Positions 8,035 through 17,439 are shown, counted from the first letter of the stretch. The stretch: DNA of 59,910 bases from Oscillospiraceae bacterium (GCA_017461585.1 JAFTYM010000009.1:1-59910), one strand, 5' to 3'. Notes: generated from the sequence alone by a model not told the origin. Numbers and translations: made by a program.

Positions 8035-9747
8035 TTAGCCTTCGGGTGTTGATTCTGTGCCCGGGTCGGGAGTGGGTGTCGGGTCGGGAGTAGGTTCCGG
8101 TTCCGGTTCAGGTGTGGGTGCGGGATCGGGAGTGGGCTCCGGTTCAGGTGTGGGCTCCGGTTCGGGTTCCGGCTCCGGTTCCGGTTCGGGACCTACAAGG
8201 ATTATCGTATCGCTGCTTCTGTAAGTGCTCTTGTCAAGATACTCTGTCTCAATAAGCTCACCGTCGCCTGTGTAGAAGCTGCGGTAGGTGTGGACGAGGT
8301 AACCTGTGTGACCCGTGCTGTCTACCTTTCTCTCACCGGGAGCGAGAGTTTCATCCAGCTGTTCAATGGTTTCGAAACCGTAAGTATCTTTGATTTCGTA
8401 AGTTATTTTTGCATAGGTGTCATCCAGTTTTGTACCGTAGAAGGTGACGATAAGGTTGCTGCCCTCAACATAAGCTTCAATCTTGATGGGAAATGCCATG
8501 TTATTTGCAAACTGGAAATCTATGGTGCCCCAGTTTACGGTTGCGTCAACGCCTAAGGGCAGATAGCTTACTGTGAACATGTGGTTTGCACGCTCAACGA
8601 TCTCAAGGTCTGCATAAATAGCGCAGCAATATAGAGATGATGATACCTGACAGATGCCGCCGCCGACCTGGTTGACGGACTTGCCTGCTACGTATGCGCC
8701 TGCGGGGAGATAACCCTTTGCAGATGTACGCTCACCGACAACGCCGTTGAAGGAGAAGGTTTCGCCGGGAGCGAGGATGTATCCGTTGATAGCCTGTGCT
8801 GCAAGCTTGATGTTGTTTTTTCTGTTATAAGTGCTTGTTGCGAGAGTTGTGGACACGGTGTGAAGTACATCGCGGTATAAGAGGTCGTCTGCATTTTCGG
8901 CAATGATCTCGGGCTCTGTATAAATAATGTCGACTGTGATCTCATCGCCAAGTTCGGCAGCGTCATAGGCTGCCTGCGCTGTGGGGATATCAAAGCTTAT
9001 TCCTGTGACGCTGGGTGTGATGCCGCCTGTTTCGGGGTCGTAAGCTGCATCTGCGGGAGCAACGTAAATGCTGTTGTGGATATCCTCCATGCTAACGGGC
9101 TCATACTCACCGAGAGTAAAGACTGCGCCCATAGGCTGACCTGCTTCAAAGGACTTAGTTAGTGTATCGACAACAAGATTTGTGATGGTTGCGGTGTCTG
9201 TGCCCATCTGACCTGCGCCCTTGAGGATAACGACCTTATCGCCCTGTATTTCACAGAGAGTGCCGTCTACTTCCTTGTTGTATGCGTCCACATGGGGAGC
9301 AACGATGGCTTTTACAGCCTCTGCGTCAATGCCGTCTTTTAAAGCGGAGTAGACATCAACAGGATTTGAAGCGGCTGTGAGATATGATGTAACTCTGTTA
9401 ACAATGTTGCCGTCTCTTCCATGTGCCATAGCAGCATCGATTATATCCTCAGCTGCAACGGATACACCTGCGTCAAGCGCGGTTACGGTGAAGGAATCGT
9501 CGTTGGGGAGAGTTACGGTAGCGGAGACATCTATACCGCTGATGGCGGCAGCTGCCTCTTCACGGGTCATGCCCGAAATGTCAATGCCGTTAACGGTAAC
9601 GCCGGGGTAAACGGTATCTTTGTTGTCAATATACAGAACTCCTGCTGCAGCTGCAGCGGCAATAACAACTACTACGACGCCAATTATGATCGCAGCCTTT
9701 GCACCCTTTGAGCCTTTCTTTTTCGGTGCGCTGTTTTTAGAAGGCAT
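8035..9747 (-). CDS. VanW-family, peptidoglycan-binding-like membrane protein
   Basis: A 570-residue membrane-anchored protein. A basic, Lys-rich N-terminus (1-20) precedes one transmembrane helix (about 21-42), so the rest lies outside the cell. Residues about 50-290 contain repeated PG_binding_4-like units (VTVNGIDISGMTREEA at the first), followed by a VanW domain (about 300-440, with LAPGETFSFN and GGGICQVSS). A G5-like segment follows, and the C-terminal 55 residues are Pro-Glu/Pro-Asp repeats. The family (YoaR/VanW) is associated with the cell wall; no enzymatic role is established. It lies 21 nt upstream of metY and may be co-transcribed with it. Confidence 0.88.
   Translation of the reverse strand: MPSKNSAPKKKGSKGAKAAIIIGVVVVVIAAAAAAGVLYIDNKDTVYPGVTVNGIDISGMTREEAAAAISGIDVSATVTLPNDDSFTVTALDAGVSVAAEDIIDAAMAHGRDGNIVNRVTSYLTAASNPVDVYSALKDGIDAEAVKAIVAPHVDAYNKEVDGTLCEIQGDKVVILKGAGQMGTDTATITNLVVDTLTKSFEAGQPMGAVFTLGEYEPVSMEDIHNSIYVAPADAAYDPETGGITPSVTGISFDIPTAQAAYDAAELGDEITVDIIYTEPEIIAENADDLLYRDVLHTVSTTLATSTYNRKNNIKLAAQAINGYILAPGETFSFNGVVGERTSAKGYLPAGAYVAGKSVNQVGGGICQVSSSLYCCAIYADLEIVERANHMFTVSYLPLGVDATVNWGTIDFQFANNMAFPIKIEAYVEGSNLIVTFYGTKLDDTYAKITYEIKDTYGFETIEQLDETLAPGERKVDSTGHTGYLVHTYRSFYTGDGELIETEYLDKSTYRSSDTIILVGPEPEPEPEPEPEPTPEPEPTPDPAPTPEPEPEPTPDPTPTPDPGTESTPEG
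8062..8190 (-). repeat. Short in-frame repeats encoding the Pro/Glu tail
   Basis: Imperfect hexamer-type repeats (variants of GGTTCC and GGTTCG on the plus strand) encode the PEPEPEP/PTPDP tail of the VanW-family protein. Such tracts can expand or contract by slippage; the likely role is a flexible wall spacer. Confidence 0.7.
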
Positions 9748-9863
9748 TCTCTTGCCTGTATTTCCAAATAATTTAATAATAATCGCATCCTTTCGACAGA
9801 TTATGTGGAGAATATATCATATTATAGTTAATCAATACATTACAGTTGCTTTATGTTTGTATA

Positions 9864-11114
9864 TCAGACGCCATGGAAGATGGTCTCTTCTCCAAGATCC
9901 CTCTGGTGAAGGACTTCATGTTTTATTTTTTCAAGGTCTTCTTCGCTTTTCCACGGACGTGCGGTCACATAACCCTGTTCAGACTGTACGTCCAGGATCT
10001 GACCGATAAGAATGTTTGAAAGCAGGAAGCCTTGCGGCGTAAAGTTCCAGCGGTCATTTACATTGACTGCCCAGCCGTGTTTTTCACAAATTTTCAGTTT
10101 TTCCTGTATAAGGCTGAAATCTGCAGGGTATATTGCGCGGTATTCGCTTTCGCAGATACCTCTTGTTGTTCGCAGGCCAAGCATAAGGTATTCGCTGGCT
10201 TTTTCAAAAGCGTTTATCTTTTCTATCTGCTCGATAACCTTTTCACCGCTGACGATATTTGTAGTATATCCATCAATGTCGGCAATGTTTCCGAAACGCA
10301 TGCCGCCAATATATGAATATGCTGCAGCTCCGAATCCAAGGTATTCCTGACCTGTCCAATATTTCAAATTATGAGCTGACTCATAACCTTTTTTAGAGAA
10401 GTTGGAAATCTCATACTGTCTGTATCCGAAACGCTCAAGGTATTCGACAGCATAGAGATACATATCTGCCTGAGTGTCGTCGTCGGGAATAAAGGGTGAG
10501 TTGTTATATATGTACATCTCTGTTCCGGGGGCAAGCTTAAGTCCGTAACAGGAGATATGGTCGGGCTTTAATGTGAGCGCCTTTGCAAGAGTCGCTGCCC
10601 AGCTTTCCTTTGTTTGAGAGGGGAGACCGTACATAAGGTCAATGCTTATGTTTTTAAAGCCTGCGTCTCTGGCGTTTTCCACAGCCTCACGGGCGGCGGC
10701 AAATGTGTGAAGTCTGCCCAGCTTTTTGAGACTCTCATCGTCGGTATCCTGAACGCCGAAGGAGATGCGGTTGAAGCCTGCCTTGCGGAGCTTGATAAGG
10801 TCTGCCTTTGAGGTGCTGTCGGGATTTGCCTCCAATGTGACCTCACTGTCGATAAGCACCTGTCCATTCTGCTTTAAAGCCTCGAAAATGTCTATAAGTC
10901 TGTCAGCTCCGAAGTAGCTGGGAGTACCGCCGCCGAAATATACGGTGTCGATATAATAGCCCGAAAGCTGACGGGAAGATTCTTTGATGTGTTCAATTAC
11001 CGCATGTGCATATCTGGGCATGTGCTGTGTTTTTCCCGGAAGGGAGTAGAAATCACAATAGGCACATTTTTTTGCACAGAACGGAATGTGTATATAAATT
11101 CCTAATGTTTTCAT
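9864..11114 (-). CDS. hemW: HemW-type radical SAM heme chaperone
   Basis: A 416-residue radical SAM protein. The cluster motif is CAKKCAYC (Cys13, Cys17, Cys20) and the SAM-binding GGGTPS lies near residue 62. HemW-like members bind heme and are often misnamed coproporphyrinogen dehydrogenase; true HemN/HemZ has an extra cysteine after the motif, and here it is CDF, as in HemW. The HemW C-terminal domain covers about 290-380. The last 40 residues (from about LDVQSEQGYV) extend past the usual end and are charged. It starts 16 nt after the kinase-like gene, so the two form one operon. The biological role of HemW in anaerobes is uncertain. Confidence 0.88.
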   Translation of the reverse strand: MKTLGIYIHIPFCAKKCAYCDFYSLPGKTQHMPRYAHAVIEHIKESSRQLSGYYIDTVYFGGGTPSYFGADRLIDIFEALKQNGQVLIDSEVTLEANPDSTSKADLIKLRKAGFNRISFGVQDTDDESLKKLGRLHTFAAAREAVENARDAGFKNISIDLMYGLPSQTKESWAATLAKALTLKPDHISCYGLKLAPGTEMYIYNNSPFIPDDDTQADMYLYAVEYLERFGYRQYEISNFSKKGYESAHNLKYWTGQEYLGFGAAAYSYIGGMRFGNIADIDGYTTNIVSGEKVIEQIEKINAFEKASEYLMLGLRTTRGICESEYRAIYPADFSLIQEKLKICEKHGWAVNVNDRWNFTPQGFLLSNILIGQILDVQSEQGYVTARPWKSEEDLEKIKHEVLHQRDLGEETIFHGV

Positions 11115-11130
11115 TGAAAGGGTCCTTTCG

Positions 11131-12150
11131 TCAGTCCGTAAACTTACTGCAGAAACGCTCTGCGGGGATCACCTCTGAAAGCTGCAGCATGAGGTCTGAA
11201 AGACCGCTGTCATAATATGCTGCAGGAGTGCAGAAGTTGTCTGCATTTTCCTGTTGAGCAGGAATGGAAAGAGAAACTGAAGTTCCGTTTTCATCACTGC
11301 TTATAATGGCGTGACCTCCGTGCAATGCGGCGATGTGCTGCACGATGGGCAGACCAACGCCGATTCCGCTGCGGGGAGTTATCTCTGCGTTTCCCGGTGT
11401 CCATGCGGTTGAGAGCTGTTTTGAACTCATGCCGCTGCCGTTGTCAGAAACTGTAACAGAAAAGCTTTTTGCTGTTTTTAAGACTGTAATTGTGATAGTT
11501 CCGTCTGATGGGATGTACTTTAAACTGTTTGAGAGGAGCTGGAACAATGCCAGTTCGATCTTTTTTTTGTCAGCCTGAACGGTCATATCTCCACTGCCGC
11601 ACTTGAAAACGATGTTGGGGCAGTTATCACCTACAAAGACAGGTACAGAGTCTGCAATGTCGGAAATGGCGCGGGCAAGGTCAAAGGTGACAGGGAAAAA
11701 TGATGCTTTGTCAAAGCTCTGGAAGTATCCCAGATTGCCTGCCATTCTGTGGAGAACGGAGATGTTTTTTGAAATGGATTGGGCGTATGACATCAACTTT
11801 TCGTTGCCGAGATTTTCGACTATAGGAGAGAGAATACTGTCCGTAAGCTTTAGCTCGGTGATTTTCTCTTTCAGACGTACAGACATGTTATACAGAAGGT
11901 CATCAGATGTATATTTAGGTGATAAATAATAAATGCTGTGGTCGTATGCGTGACTTACAGTTACTTTGTAAGTATTTGCACCTAAGATGGCGGAGTCTGC
12001 TTCTTCGCCAAGTCCGGCTAAAATACTGCCGTCAATATCGCCCAGCTGTATTTTTGCTGCAGGATTTGAGTAAACTGTCTGTCCTTTAAAAACTGCTATA
12101 ACAGGCTGGTTAAGATTGTCAAACAGAACCGAAAAATCGGGTGCGGTCAC
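11131..12150 (-). CDS. Histidine-kinase-like sensor without the phospho-acceptor His
   Basis: A 339-residue soluble protein. Residues 1-80 look PAS-like, about 85-145 form a DHp-like helical pair, and about 155-300 form a complete HATPase_c domain: N-box FQLLSNSLKY (Asn208), G1 DNGSGM (236-241), G2 GIGVGLPIV (262-270). Aligning the DHp helix places DSILSPI over the usual HELRTPL box, so the phosphorylated His is Asp104; the distance from there to the N-box Asn (104 residues) is the normal one. The only nearby His (134) sits too close to the N-box. It may be a pseudokinase or ATP-dependent switch. The start is GTG with AGGAGG upstream; no response regulator is adjacent. It is transcribed with hemW. 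Confidence 0.78.
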   Translation of the reverse strand: MTAPDFSVLFDNLNQPVIAVFKGQTVYSNPAAKIQLGDIDGSILAGLGEEADSAILGANTYKVTVSHAYDHSIYYLSPKYTSDDLLYNMSVRLKEKITELKLTDSILSPIVENLGNEKLMSYAQSISKNISVLHRMAGNLGYFQSFDKASFFPVTFDLARAISDIADSVPVFVGDNCPNIVFKCGSGDMTVQADKKKIELALFQLLSNSLKYIPSDGTITITVLKTAKSFSVTVSDNGSGMSSKQLSTAWTPGNAEITPRSGIGVGLPIVQHIAALHGGHAIISSDENGTSVSLSIPAQQENADNFCTPAAYYDSGLSDLMLQLSEVIPAERFCSKFTD

Positions 12151-12286
12151 AGAAACGCCACCTCCTTGTGAGAAAATAGTTATAAAGATACCATTAACAT
12201 AATAACAAAATGAAAATACTACGACAATACTTAATTATAGATTTTGTTAAAATGTGCAGAAATTTTAAAAGTGCACACGATTTATG

Positions 12287-12315
12287 TTGGATTTCTGCAA
12301 AATGTGTCGTATAAT
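12287..12315 (+). promoter_or_regulatory. Sigma-A-type promoter of gap
   Basis: TTGGAT (12287-12292), 17-nt spacer, TATAAT (12310-12315), 77 nt upstream of the gap start. The 5' leader is A/T-rich without an obvious structure. Confidence 0.7.
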
Positions 12316-12337
12316 CTAAGACGTTAAAGCAATATAA

Positions 12338-13402
<1,065 letters not shown>

Positions 13403-13526
13403 AGCCTTGCGCTGCAAGCTTTTGCGGCTTTTAGCAAAACAAAAACGCACCTCCTCCCCGAAGTGAAGTTGGTACGTAAAATGTTGGGCTGCTAATGTAA
13501 CCAAAACAGTTATAGTAGTTACTTTT

Positions 13527-13570
13527 AATACCTCTTTTTCTGTGTTTAACATGGGAAAAGGGGTATTTTT
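13527..13570 (+). terminator. Hairpin between gap and the integrase
   Basis: AATACCTCTTTTTC (13527-13540) pairs, with one or two mismatches, with GGAAAAGGGGTATT (13554-13567), followed by a T run. It could terminate gap. Its 3' arm also contains AAGGGG, the only ribosome-binding-like sequence before the recombinase ATG at 13571, so folding would also hide that site. Confidence 0.55.
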
Positions 13571-14479
13571 ATGCTATTGAAAGATTTGGTAAAAGAGTTT
13601 GAATTTGATTGTAAGGTCAGAGAACTGACGCCGAAGACGATAGGTAACTATCAAAAACAGCTGTCGTATTTCCTTGCATTTTTGGAGGATGTACATGGTA
13701 TCACAAAGCTTGAAAACCTTAGAGCCGTGCACGTTAAGGAGTTCATCAACCGTTATCAGTTAAGAGGAAATAAGCCTGCGTATATCAACGATCTTCTGAA
13801 AGCTGTAAAGTGTCTGTGTGCTTATGCCTACAGGGAAGGGTACACGGAGGAACTTATTACGCAGCGGGTGAAGAACGTCAAAGAACCGAAAGTGCTGATA
13901 CATACATTCAGCAATAATGAGGTTTTTGCTATGATAAACTACTTCAGTGGTAACGATTATCTGAGTGTCAGAAACAAGCTTATAACCATGATGCTTTTCG
14001 ACACAGGAATAAGAATTGCGGAGCTTTTGGATTTGAAACCGAATCACATTCAGGAGACTTATTTTATTATCCATGGAAAGGGGAGAAAGGAGCGTGTAGT
14101 TCCGAAAAATCCCATGATAAGCAAGTGGCTTTTTAAGTATATGGTTGTGAGGGAGAGTTACTTTGAGGATCGGTTTGCAGAGGATTATTTGTTTCTGACA
14201 AAGAACGGCAACAAGCTTACAAATGAGGTTGTGACTGCTCGTCTTAAAGAGGCGGGAAGGGCAGTGGGAGTTAATCCCAATGTGAGAGTATCACCCCATA
14301 CTTGCCGCCATACCTTTGCTCAGATGCAGCTTCGGAACGGTCTTGACCTCTATTCTCTGAGCCGACTTATGGGGCATGAGAGTATTGCTATTACACAAAG
14401 GTACTTGGACTCCATTCAGGACTTTCATGTTCTTACGGCTGCTCATAAAACAGGCGTACTTGCCAATTTAAGGCGGTGA
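13571..14479 (+). CDS. Tyrosine-family site-specific recombinase (integrase)
   Basis: A 302-residue tyrosine recombinase. The N-terminal SAM-like core-binding domain spans about 1-100. The catalytic residues are Arg in TGIRIAELL, Lys in GKGRKERVVP, the HTCRHTFA box with His and Arg, His in LMGHES, and the nucleophile Tyr in ITQRYL. All six are present, so it is probably active. It is shorter than conjugative-element integrases and most like the compact XerC/integron-type phage integrases. It lies at the left edge of an AT-richer block (13.5-17.3 kb) containing a nuclease, a phage-exclusion-like lipoprotein and an Xre regulator. No tRNA or clear att repeat was seen next to it. Confidence 0.9.
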   Translation: MLLKDLVKEFEFDCKVRELTPKTIGNYQKQLSYFLAFLEDVHGITKLENLRAVHVKEFINRYQLRGNKPAYINDLLKAVKCLCAYAYREGYTEELITQRVKNVKEPKVLIHTFSNNEVFAMINYFSGNDYLSVRNKLITMMLFDTGIRIAELLDLKPNHIQETYFIIHGKGRKERVVPKNPMISKWLFKYMVVRESYFEDRFAEDYLFLTKNGNKLTNEVVTARLKEAGRAVGVNPNVRVSPHTCRHTFAQMQLRNGLDLYSLSRLMGHESIAITQRYLDSIQDFHVLTAAHKTGVLANLRR

Positions 14480-14885
14480 TGATTTTAAGGCATCTATATA
14501 CAGATTTCAAAATCGTCACCGTAATATCGTAAACGCCAGTGAATTGCTGATGTTTTGAAGTGTGCTTTTCAAAAATATTATCGGACATAAAAACAGCCCC
14601 GAAAGCTATTGCAGTACAATAGTTTTTCGGGGGTGTAATTTGGGGGTAGTTTTGTATTAGCTGTGAGGTATAGGGGGAGAGAGGCCCTGTCGTGCAACAA
14701 AAATAAGCGCAGATTTGAAGGTGTATAATAAGGTATAAAAAATACTACTGTATTTATTGAGAAAAATGTCGATACGTAGTATAATAACACCATATATAGT
14801 ATGTCGGCTTAACTGGAAAAACAAAAATATCAGTGTGAGAATATTTAAGGGGAAAACCTTATTTTTAATAAATACAGAGGGTAAT
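14480..14885. other. 406-base intergenic stretch with a hairpin and a promoter
   Basis: No credible gene. A hairpin at 14597-14632 (CCCCGAAA and complement TTTCGGGG, with inner CTATTG/CAATAG pairing) has a T-rich end on the minus strand. A promoter for the nuclease gene lies at 14757-14785. A short AAGG/CCTT stem occurs in its leader near 14848-14861. ORFs on both strands here are short and lack ribosome binding sites. Confidence 0.6.
14757..14785 (+). promoter_or_regulatory. Sigma-A-type promoter of the nuclease gene
   Basis: TTGAGA (14757-14762), 17-nt spacer, TATAAT (14780-14785), followed by a leader of about 95 nt before the ATG at 14886. Confidence 0.7.
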
Positions 14886-15764
14886 ATGGCGAAGAATAAT
14901 ACCAGAAAAAACTATGAAGAGCTTGTACAAGAGGTATACCAAGCGATACTAGACTACGAAAACAAGGAATGTGGCTACCAAAAAATAGAAGTTAAGCACA
15001 ACGTTAAGCTCAAAGGAAAATCAGGGGTATTGCATCAAATTGATGTCTATTGGGCGTTTACACTAGGCGGCGTTAAGTATGAAACATTAGTCGAAGCGAA
15101 AGATTGGAAAAATCAGGTAAAAATGGAGCAGATAAACAGCTTTAAATCTGAGTTGGACGACATTCCTGGTTTTCCAAAAGGTGTTTATGTTTCACGAAGT
15201 GGGTTTCAATCAGGGGCTATAACAACAGCTGAACATCATGGAATTAAACTTTGTGTACTTGATAGTGAAAAACCAACAATAAATATATTTATTAAAGAAA
15301 CAACGACATTCTACGATAGCTTATTAATAAGTATTAATGAAGAATGGAGTAAACAAAATAAATTATCCGATAATGATTTGGAACGCCTTTGCTATAACAT
15401 TACACAAGAGAGTGCCGTTTTGCTTGATCCTAATAAAGCTTATGTGCAATTGTATAAATTAATGTGCGAAGACGCAACACCTTTTTATAACGAAAAAGAT
15501 AACATTCGTCATACAGTTGAAAAGAAATTATATGGTGATTGGTTCTTAATGACTAATGACATTGCAATTCCAAAGGTGAAAATTGAAAAATATGAATTTC
15601 AATGCTATAATAAAAGTATTAGGACTAAAATTGAAGTTACAGTGCCTCAGTATATTATTATTGATATTCTGAACAAACAGAAACATCTGTATAATGCTGC
15701 AACTAAAGAAGTAGAATTGAACATTTCAGAAGATAATTTAGCTAATATCAAAACAGCATTTTGA
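14886..15764 (+). CDS. PD-(D/E)XK restriction-endonuclease-like protein
   Basis: A 292-residue protein that is AT-richer than its flanks. The N-terminal half has the Mrr/PD-(D/E)XK pattern: an initial helix with YEELVQEVYQAIL, Asp53 in VLHQIDVYW, the Glu-x-Lys pair in LVEAKDWK (Glu70, Lys72), and a Gln-x-x-x-Phe-like helix (EQINSF). The C-terminal half (about 150-292) is unrecognised and may recognise DNA. An in-frame codon run reaches back to 14757, but that part is promoter; ATG 14886 has GAGG 5 nt upstream. No methyltransferase is adjacent, so it may be a type IV-like defence nuclease that cuts modified phage DNA. That role is inferred. Confidence 0.72.
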   Translation: MAKNNTRKNYEELVQEVYQAILDYENKECGYQKIEVKHNVKLKGKSGVLHQIDVYWAFTLGGVKYETLVEAKDWKNQVKMEQINSFKSELDDIPGFPKGVYVSRSGFQSGAITTAEHHGIKLCVLDSEKPTINIFIKETTTFYDSLLISINEEWSKQNKLSDNDLERLCYNITQESAVLLDPNKAYVQLYKLMCEDATPFYNEKDNIRHTVEKKLYGDWFLMTNDIAIPKVKIEKYEFQCYNKSIRTKIEVTVPQYIIIDILNKQKHLYNAATKEVELNISEDNLANIKTAF

Positions 15765-15841
15765 TAAAGTATAAATTTTGCAGATTAAGCATGGCGATGC
15801 TAATCCATTAAGTAATGGAGCAAAGCTGTATGTTGATGGGG

Positions 15842-15874
15842 AAAACACCGCTTCATATTTTGAAGCGGTGTTTT
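15842..15874. terminator. Terminator between convergent genes
   Basis: 14-bp perfect stem (AAAACACCGCTTCA, 15842-15855, with TGAAGCGGTGTTTT, 15861-15874), 5-nt loop. It serves the nuclease gene and possibly the lipoprotein gene from the other side. Confidence 0.85.
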
Positions 15875-15897
15875 GTTATAATTAAGTGATAATGAAT

Positions 15898-16845
15898 TTA
15901 ATAACCTACTGCAGCGACACCGTATTCTGCTTCCTCGCGTGTGAACCCCTCGTAAAGGAGTTGGTCAATTAGACTGCTACGTGAGAATGACATGAAATCG
16001 AGGTAGTTCTCAGCACATTTTGCTGCTTGCTCTTTCCAATCCACACCAAGACTATCCACGGCTACAGTAGCGGCTTCGGTGCTATATCCTTCAAACTCTA
16101 ATTGTTCAATTAAACCTGTACGAGAGAACGCCATAAAGCTTAGATAGTTTTCCGCAGATTTAAGGGCGTTCTTTTCTTCCATAGTCAAAGAAAACTCTTC
16201 TGTCTGTAAAATAACTCCACAATACTCACAATGTGTGGACTTTTCGCCGTCTGAAATATAGTTGGGAGCTTTTGTGACCTCCCAAACGCCGTCGTCCTTG
16301 TGGTCTATTATTTCTAAGGATTGGGTAACAGGAGTACTGCATACAGTACAAATGCCTTCTTGTGATCCTGCTGATGTGCAGGTTGCGTCAGCAGTTATTG
16401 TCCAAGTGTCTATTGTGTGAGCTCCTGTTGCAGGGGTGGTTTCGCTAACTACTTCGTTGCATATGGAACATGTACTTTCTGTTATACCATCCTGACCGCA
16501 TGTTAATGATTGAACTTCGATGATTTCAGAAAAATCATGACCTAAAGGAGCCCCTTCTTTGTTACCACATACAGAACATGTTTTACTCTGCGTACAAGTT
16601 GCGGTCTGCCAGCTATGTCCGAGTGCAGACCCGTCAGTAGTGCCACACATTGTGCAACTGCGAGCCCTGTCACATGTAGCTTCTTGCCAAATATGATCTA
16701 TGGGGTCACCTTCGGATTCACCGCATTTTTCGCAAATTCGTGGCTGCATGCAGGTGGCTGACTCCCATTCGTGTTGATGTTCACAACCTACAAGAAAGCT
16801 AATGAGAAGAACGATGCTGAATATAACTACAAGTGTTTTTTTCAT
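15898..16845 (-). CDS. Lipoprotein with CxxC repeats and two Ltp-type domains
   Basis: A 315-residue lipoprotein (lipobox FLVGC, Cys21). Residues about 22-215 hold six degenerate repeats of the form ATC...C..CG...GH (for example TCTQSKTCSVCGNKEG), like small zinc-ribbon or knuckle repeats. The C-terminus has two copies of a 40-45-residue unit, AENYLSFMAFSRTGLIEQLE...GY and AENYLDFMSFSRSSLIDQLL...GF. This unit is characteristic of Ltp, the prophage lipoprotein that blocks injection of other phage DNA (superinfection exclusion). It has its own promoter at 16902-16930 and lies in an island with a recombinase and a nuclease, so an anti-phage surface role is likely. The function of the CxxC half is unknown. 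Confidence 0.78.
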   Translation of the reverse strand: MKKTLVVIFSIVLLISFLVGCEHQHEWESATCMQPRICEKCGESEGDPIDHIWQEATCDRARSCTMCGTTDGSALGHSWQTATCTQSKTCSVCGNKEGAPLGHDFSEIIEVQSLTCGQDGITESTCSICNEVVSETTPATGAHTIDTWTITADATCTSAGSQEGICTVCSTPVTQSLEIIDHKDDGVWEVTKAPNYISDGEKSTHCEYCGVILQTEEFSLTMEEKNALKSAENYLSFMAFSRTGLIEQLEFEGYSTEAATVAVDSLGVDWKEQAAKCAENYLDFMSFSRSSLIDQLLYEGFTREEAEYGVAAVGY

Positions 16846-16901
16846 TTGCGTATTTCACCTTTCTTTTATAATGGTTTGCTTACTGATATGTAGTTAAATT
16901 T

Positions 16902-16930
16902 AGTATAGTATTATTTTTGAAAAATGTCAA
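16902..16930 (-). promoter_or_regulatory. Consensus-like promoter of the Ltp-type lipoprotein gene
   Basis: On the minus strand, TTGACA (16930-16925), a 17-nt spacer, then TATACT (16907-16902). Plus-strand -10-like sequences for the divergent Xre gene (TATAAT at 16943-16948 and 16976-16981) lie next to it. An inverted repeat CTGTGC...GCACAG (16966-16989) between them is a candidate operator. Confidence 0.65.
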
Positions 16931-16999
16931 TTAAACTATACATATAATGATAATTTAATATCAATCTGTGCAACATATAATGAGCACAGGGGTGTTCGT

Positions 17000-17284
17000 A
17001 TGCTGTTTGATAGAATTAAGGAATTAAGAGAAAATGCAGGCTTTTCCCAAGCACAATTAGCAAAAAAACTTGACGTTACTCGTAGTTCTGTAAATGCTTG
17101 GGAGATGGGGCTTTCCATGCCGACAACGCAGTATGTTGTTGCGCTTGCAAAACTCTTTCACGTTTCGTCAGATTATTTACTGGGGCTGGAAAGAGAAAAG
17201 ACTTTGTTGTTAGATAATTATAGTGAAACTGAAATTGAACTGATTTATAGTTTGGTGAAATATATTGATTCGAAGAAACAGTGA
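17000..17284 (+). CDS. Xre-family transcriptional regulator
   Basis: A 94-residue protein with an Xre HTH in residues about 3-65 (IKELRENAGFSQAQLAKKL, DVTRSSVNAWEMGLS, SSDYLLGLE) and a short C-terminal helical tail (LLLDNYSETEIELIYSLVKY) likely used for dimerisation. The start has AGGGG about 8 nt upstream. It is divergent from the Ltp-type lipoprotein gene across 154 bp holding overlapping promoters and an inverted repeat, so it probably controls that gene and itself. Phage- and island-borne repressors of this size are common. The inducing signal is unknown. Confidence 0.82.
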   Translation: MLFDRIKELRENAGFSQAQLAKKLDVTRSSVNAWEMGLSMPTTQYVVALAKLFHVSSDYLLGLEREKTLLLDNYSETEIELIYSLVKYIDSKKQ

Positions 17285-17335
17285 AGTACGGAGTCTTTCT
17301 TTTAGAATTGCAAGTTGACTTAAATATTTAAAACA

Positions 17336-17368
17336 AAGGGGTTCTTTCTTTGCGGAAAGAGCCCCCTT
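17336..17368 (+). terminator. Hairpin after the Xre gene
   Basis: AAGGGGTTCTTTC (17336-17348) pairs, with one G-T pair and one bulge, with GAAAGAGCCCCCTT (17355-17368). No strong T run follows on the plus strand, so terminator strength is uncertain. Confidence 0.55.
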
Positions 17369-17373
17369 ATCTA

Positions 17374-17402
17374 TTGTAAAAAACAGGCAGAAAATGTATA
17401 AT
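17374..17402 (+). promoter_or_regulatory. Promoter of the type VII-like locus
   Basis: TTGTAA (17374-17379), 17-nt spacer, TATAAT (17397-17402), 38 nt before the Lgt-like gene's chosen start. The six genes that follow are tightly packed, so this may drive the whole locus. Confidence 0.6.
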
Positions 17403-17439
17403 GTTCATAATTATATCCTCTTTTAAGGGAGGACTGATA

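Noticed and set aside
12244-12262. TTGTTAAAATGTGC upstream of gap as a Rex operator
   Set aside because: Only one half-site is present and it lies well upstream of the -35.
14578-14793. A 71-codon minus-strand frame between the recombinase and the nuclease gene
   Set aside because: No ribosome binding site, covers a hairpin and the nuclease promoter, and has no coherent protein pattern.
15775-15800. TGCAGATTAAG shared with the region at 46328, as a sign of a common inserted element
   Set aside because: The shared run is only about 11 bases and the flanks do not match, so chance is a sufficient explanation.
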